Assembly (NCBI GenBank): GCA_015494645.1
Contig: WGAU01000011.1
Span: forward strand, 1 to 36,225
DNA from: Aquificota bacterium
GTDB lineage: Bacteria > Thermosulfidibacterota > Thermosulfidibacteria > Thermosulfidibacterales > Thermosulfidibacteraceae
DNA length: 36,225 nucleotides
Reading direction: 5' to 3'
Both the position numbers and the translations under genes were made by a program. The stretch's first letter is position 1; the number at the start of each line of letters is the position of its first letter. The notes below the pieces were generated by a model that saw only the letters and a list, made by a program, of their open reading frames with translations, ran no database searches and had not been told where the DNA came from. Below, one piece after another: positions 33,568-36,225 of this stretch.

Positions 33568-35301
33568 CTAAGAAATTGCCCTGATAACTTCCTCAAGGGT
33601 GGTAACACCCCTACGAGCCTTCTCCACCCCCACATCTTTCAGCAACTTCATACCGTTGGTTACGGCCAGATCCCTGATTTCATCTTCCGTAGCTCCAGAA
33701 ACTATGGCCTTCTTTATATCCTGAGTAACCTCCATAAGCTCATAAACAGCTATTCTGCCCTTATAACCGGTTTGCCTACAGTTGGAACAGCCCTTTCCCC
33801 TGTAAAAAGGCCCCTTCTCATCCTCTAAACCCAGAACTCTCAACACCTCCTCTGAAGGGACATACTCCTCTTTGCAAAGTGGACAGATCTTTCTCACCAA
33901 CCTCTGAGCAACCACGAGGATCAGTGACGAAGCCACTAAGAAAGGCTCAACTCCCATATCCACAAGCCTGGTCACCGTAGCGGGAGCGTTGTTGGTATGA
34001 ACCGTTGAAAATACCAAATGGCCCGTAAGAGCAGCCCTTATGGCTATCTCAACGGTCTCCTTGTCTCTGATCTCACCCACAAGGATAATATCCGGATCCT
34101 GCCTCAAAAAAGCTCTCAAAGCGGCGGCAAAATCCAAACCAACGGCCTCGTTAACGTTCACTTGATTAATACCCTCAAAGTTATATTCCACAGGGTCCTC
34201 AACGGTCATAATATTAACCTGCGGTCTATTCAGTATCTTCAGAGCTGAGTACAAAGTGGTTGTCTTACCCGAACCTGTAGGACCAGTAATGAGCACCATC
34301 CCATAGGGCCTTTTTATCGCCCTCTCAAAAATCTCCCTCTGATCCTCCTCAAATCCTAAAAGATCCAAATCCAGAACCAACCCCGACTTATCAAGAAGCC
34401 TCATTACCACCTTCTCGCCGGTCACCGTAGGAACAGTGGATACCCTAACGTCCACCTCCTTATCTTTAACCCTTATCTTTATCCTACCGTCCTGAGGAAC
34501 CCTCCTTTCTACCACGTTGAGCCGGGACATAATCTTTACCCTTGCTACTATGGCATCCCTCAGTTTTGTGGGAACGGTCATCTGCTCCTCAAGGACTCCA
34601 TCTATTCTGTACCTAACCCTCACTTTGTTCTCGTAAGGCTCAATGTGTACATCGCTGGCTCCCCTCTCCACTGCCTCTGTTATAAGATAGTTCACAAGTC
34701 TTATAACTGGAGCCTGAGAAGCAAGTTCTTCAACAGATGCCACAGCAATGGCAGAGGTCTCATCCTCAATAACATCCACTTCCGTTGCCTCTCCCACTTT
34801 GGCAAGCTCTTCCTCAGTTTCTGAAATAAGATCTTTTAGAAGCTCCTCCTTTGATTGAGAACTGTAAAGAGCCTCATAAACCGACTCCACAAACCCTTCT
34901 GAAGTGAGTATAACCCTGATGTTATAGCCCGTAGCGAACCTTATGTAGTCTCTGGCGGCCACATCAAGTATATCGGTGCTTGCAAGCCAGATGGTATCAC
35001 CTTCAAGCTTTATAGGAACCACCTTAAACATAGAAGCAATCTTTTCTGGAACGATCTTTGCAAGATTCCTGTCTATCTGATCGGGATCTATATCCATTTC
35101 AATATCTTCTAAAGATGCTTTGTACTCCTTCAACACATTCTCAAGGGTCTCTCTGTTTATGTAACCAAGGTCAACCAGTATATCTCCTATTCTCCTTCCA
35201 GTACGGGCTTGTTCCTTAAGGGCTCTCTCCAACTGCTCCTCTGTGATGAGACCTCTTCTGATCAAAAGCTCGCCCACTCTAAGACGGATCATAGGGCTCA
35301 T
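33568..35301 (-). CDS. pilB: type IV pilus assembly ATPase
   Basis: A 577-residue extension ATPase. The N-terminal MshEN-type domains (GELLIRRGLITEEQL onward, about 5-160) match the c-di-GMP-binding class of PilB proteins. The motor has Walker A GPTGSGKTT (K346), a Walker B DPDIILVGEIRDKE and a zinc-type tetracysteine C473, C476, C505 and C508. Cyclic di-GMP from the GGDEF protein at 14724 could plausibly regulate it (inference). Neither ATG 35301 nor 35292 has a Shine-Dalgarno sequence. A weak -35/-10 pair ends about 8 nt before ATG 35301, so a leaderless message is possible. It starts a 15-gene minus-strand run. Confidence 0.96.
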   Translation of the reverse strand: MSPMIRLRVGELLIRRGLITEEQLERALKEQARTGRRIGDILVDLGYINRETLENVLKEYKASLEDIEMDIDPDQIDRNLAKIVPEKIASMFKVVPIKLEGDTIWLASTDILDVAARDYIRFATGYNIRVILTSEGFVESVYEALYSSQSKEELLKDLISETEEELAKVGEATEVDVIEDETSAIAVASVEELASQAPVIRLVNYLITEAVERGASDVHIEPYENKVRVRYRIDGVLEEQMTVPTKLRDAIVARVKIMSRLNVVERRVPQDGRIKIRVKDKEVDVRVSTVPTVTGEKVVMRLLDKSGLVLDLDLLGFEEDQREIFERAIKRPYGMVLITGPTGSGKTTTLYSALKILNRPQVNIMTVEDPVEYNFEGINQVNVNEAVGLDFAAALRAFLRQDPDIILVGEIRDKETVEIAIRAALTGHLVFSTVHTNNAPATVTRLVDMGVEPFLVASSLILVVAQRLVRKICPLCKEEYVPSEEVLRVLGLEDEKGPFYRGKGCSNCRQTGYKGRIAVYELMEVTQDIKKAIVSGATEDEIRDLAVTNGMKLLKDVGVEKARRGVTTLEEVIRAIS

Positions 35302-35308
35302 ACTGGTG

Positions 35309-35338
35309 AGGATAAAGGAAGAGGAAAGGGAAAATCAA
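35309..35338 (-). promoter_or_regulatory. possible promoter giving a leaderless pilB message
   Basis: On the minus strand TTGATT (35333-35338) and TATCCT (35309-35314) are 18 bp apart. The predicted start of transcription would fall within a base or two of the pilB ATG. The match is weak and visual only. Confidence 0.3.
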
Positions 35339-35357
35339 GAAAGCAAAGACACAAAAA

Positions 35358-35430
35358 TGGCGGCGGAGGGATTCGAACCCCCGACCCGGCGCTTATGAGA
35401 CGCCTGCTCTACCACCTGAGCTACGCCGCC
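35358..35430 (-). tRNA. tRNA-Met (CAT anticodon)
   Basis: A 73-nt cloverleaf. The acceptor stem GGCGGCG pairs with CGCCGCC. The D arm is GCTCAGGTGGTAGAGC, the anticodon loop is CTCATAA (CAT) and the T arm carries GTTCGAAT. Bases 1 and 72 pair, so it is not the initiator. It is elongator methionine or, less likely, isoleucine-2 with lysidine at C34. The 3' CCA is not encoded. Confidence 0.9.
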
Positions 35431-35439
35431 AAAAAATAA

Positions 35440-35514
35440 TGGTGGGCGATGGAGGATTTGAACCTCCGACCTCTCCCTTGTGAGGGGAGCGCTCTCCCCC
35501 TGAGCTAATCGCCC
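35440..35514 (-). tRNA. tRNA-Val (CAC anticodon)
   Basis: A 75-nt gene including an encoded 3' CCA. The acceptor stem GGGCGAT pairs with ATCGCCC. The anticodon stem CTCCC/GGGAG encloses the loop CTCACAA (CAC, reading GUG). The discriminator is A. It lies nine bases upstream of tRNA-Met. Confidence 0.95.
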
Positions 35515-35523
35515 ACCGGCAAA

Positions 35524-35596
35524 TGGACGGTGCCGGATTCGAACCGGCGGCCTCTACCGTGCGAGGGTAGCGCTCTCCCACCTGAGCTAACCGCCC
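35524..35596 (-). tRNA. tRNA-Ala (CGC anticodon)
   Basis: A 73-nt cloverleaf. The acceptor stem GGGCGGT pairs with ACCGTCC and includes a G3-U70 wobble, the alanine identity element. The anticodon stem CTACC/GGTAG encloses the loop CTCGCAC (CGC, reading GCG). The 3' CCA is not encoded. It is the first gene of the minus-strand tRNA cluster. Confidence 0.95.
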
Positions 35597-35610
35597 ACAC
35601 GGGTAAATCT

Positions 35611-35639
35611 TATTTAGTGCAAAACCTCCCACTTTGCAA
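35611..35639 (-). promoter_or_regulatory. possible promoter of the tRNA cluster
   Basis: On the minus strand TTGCAA (35634-35639) and TAAATA (35611-35616) are 17 bp apart, and the -10 ends 14 nt before the tRNA-Ala 5' end. The -10 is a weak match. Confidence 0.4.
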
Positions 35640-35823
35640 GAGCCTCATTTGTGCTAAAGGTAACGTACCAAGCCAGAATATGCACAAGGAAACTGAAGAA
35701 ATACTTGAGGGAACACCAGAAAAATTCAAGAGTTGAGCATTTTGGAAGGAGTCCTAAACCAATCCTCCTCAGGACTTACCTCCAACAAAGCTCTATGTCA
35801 ACGTCATAGGTTAAAAATAAATT

Positions 35824-35833
35824 GGTGATCACC
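35824..35833. repeat. perfect 10-bp palindrome GGTGATCACC
   Basis: A perfectly self-complementary decamer about 170 bp upstream of the riboswitch. It could be a repressor or activator half-site pair or chance; no neighbouring copy was seen. Confidence 0.4.
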
Positions 35834-35841
35834 CCTTTTAC

Positions 35842-35892
35842 AAGATGGGTACTTCACCTCTTACACAAGGCTTGGGATAGAGGTAACATCTT
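35842..35892. repeat. nested inverted repeats
   Basis: AAGATG (35842-35847) pairs with CATCTT (35887-35892). Inside it, ACCTCT (35856-35861) pairs with AGAGGT (35879-35884). Both are perfect six-base stems separated by an uneven internal loop. As DNA it may bind a dimeric protein; as RNA it could fold on either strand. No T-run follows, so it is not a standard terminator. Confidence 0.4.
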
Positions 35893-35953
35893 ATGGGCTA
35901 CCCTTCTCAGGAAGTTTTCATTGTATAACCCAACATGCACTACTTCAACCCTC

Positions 35954-35980
35954 TTGATTTTGCTTTATTGTTTGTCTAAT
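35954..35980 (+). promoter_or_regulatory. possible promoter for the riboswitch-controlled gene
   Basis: TTGATT (35954-35959) and TCTAAT (35975-35980) are 15 bp apart, 12 bp before the riboswitch P1 stem. The spacing is short and the -35 weak, but location and the AT-rich context fit. Confidence 0.35.
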
Positions 35981-35992
35981 TTTACTTTTCAC

Positions 35993-36169
35993 GTTCCGGG
36001 TGGCGGGAAGTCCGGTGAGAATCCGGCGCTGCCCCGCAACTGTGACCGGGGACGAAAGTCCGCTTGGTCCCGCAAACCTTGCGGGATGACAGGCCACTGG
36101 GGCCATAGCTGGCCCTGGGAAGGCGCGGACGAGTAGGGCGATCCGGAAGCCAGGAGACCGGCCCGGAAC
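35993..36169 (+). ncRNA. cobalamin (B12) riboswitch aptamer
   Basis: The aptamer is closed by a perfect eight-base P1 stem, GTTCCGGG (35993-36000) with CCCGGAAC (36162-36169). Inside are the conserved core elements GGTGAGAATCCGGCGCTGC and CCCGCAACTGTGACCGGGG, and the B12 box GCCAGGAGACCGGCC near 36149-36163. Peripheral stems are very GC-rich. It should bind adenosyl- or methylcobalamin and repress the plus-strand gene that begins at or beyond the window edge, typically a B12 transport or synthesis gene or a B12-independent isozyme. The target cannot be seen. Confidence 0.96.
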
Positions 36170-36177
36170 AGCCTCAC

Positions 36178-36225
36178 CCGATCCTTTAGGGATCGGTAAA
36201 AGGCCCTCGCGGGAGGGGTTGTGAG
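36178..36225 (+). promoter_or_regulatory. riboswitch expression platform with ribosome-site-masking hairpin
   Basis: A seven-base hairpin CCGATCC/GGATCGG (36178-36196, loop TTTAG) could supply the kissing loop or switch element. It is followed by CCCTC (36204-36208) facing GAGGG within GGGAGGGG (36211-36218). The latter is the ribosome-binding site for a GTG (36221) or TTG (36219) start. Pairing would hide the ribosome site, so control is probably at translation. No T-run for a terminator is visible before the edge. Confidence 0.65.

Larger units (their letters stand above)
35640..35992. other. gene-poor stretch between the tRNA cluster and the riboswitch
   Basis: About 350 bp with no gene I can support. 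A short plus-strand open frame (about 35618-35815, ending MSTS) contains a charged stretch LKKYLREHQKNS but has no start, ribosome site or recognised family. An overlapping frame at 35680-35736 is shorter still. The region also holds short inverted repeats and, at its end, a possible promoter for the riboswitch transcript. It may be decayed coding sequence or plain intergenic DNA. Confidence 0.5.

Overview
The window reads as a compact chromosome segment from a diderm, probably thermophilic and anaerobic bacterium. The outer membrane is implied by the LPS-assembly protein LptD and a lipoprotein. Anaerobic metabolism is implied by the oxygen-sensitive ferredoxin-dependent 2-oxoacid oxidoreductase subunit IorA. 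Frequent AGG/AGA and ATA codons, short proteins and very GC-rich tRNA and riboswitch stems are typical of deep-branching thermophiles (Aquificota or Thermosulfidibacter-like lineages). That placement is inference; no marker here fixes the taxon.

Layout. (1) 1-5993, plus strand: two phenylacetate-CoA ligase paralogues flanking a tandem-ACT protein, then iorA and an HtrA protease, tightly packed. The ligases and IorA suggest interconversion of aryl acids, aryl-acyl-CoAs and aryl pyruvates. (2) 6004-11355, minus strand: an almost gap-free string in transcription order of a heptad-repeat membrane coiled-coil protein, an NtrC-type sigma-54 activator, a frameshifted MNT nucleotidyltransferase, a small HEPN protein, a GT4 glycosyltransferase, a polysaccharide deacetylase and a UDP-glucuronate 4-epimerase-like enzyme. 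This is the accessory-looking part of the window. (3) carB (minus) and a triple-receiver GGDEF protein (plus) diverge from an 81-bp gap. (4) 16407-18802, minus: thiolase and a YbdG-type mechanosensitive channel, with a clear sigma-70 promoter inside the preceding gene. (5) 18833-35301, minus: fourteen genes with no gap above 18 nt: pilB, pilT, argH, a lipoprotein, lysA, dapF, dapA, dapB, gltX, ybbR, glmM, pdxJ, pgpA, lptD and a ThiI-like gene as the fifteenth and last. It mixes pilus motors, arginine and lysine/diaminopimelate synthesis, translation, cell-envelope precursors and cofactor synthesis. (6) 35358-35596, minus: tRNA-Met, tRNA-Val and tRNA-Ala genes, all with C at the wobble position. 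(7) 35597-35992 has no convincing gene. It is followed by a complete cobalamin riboswitch (plus strand) whose regulated gene starts at the window edge.

Points most worth a second look: an apparent ATT start codon for ybbR; the MNT/HEPN pair with a homopolymer frameshift and a lost HEPN arginine; the coiled-coil/NtrC/surface-polysaccharide string; the double PaaK/ACT/IorA arrangement; and the GGDEF protein with one intact and two degenerate receivers. Most of the window is otherwise recognisable core metabolism. No CRISPR array, insertion sequence or phage gene was seen.
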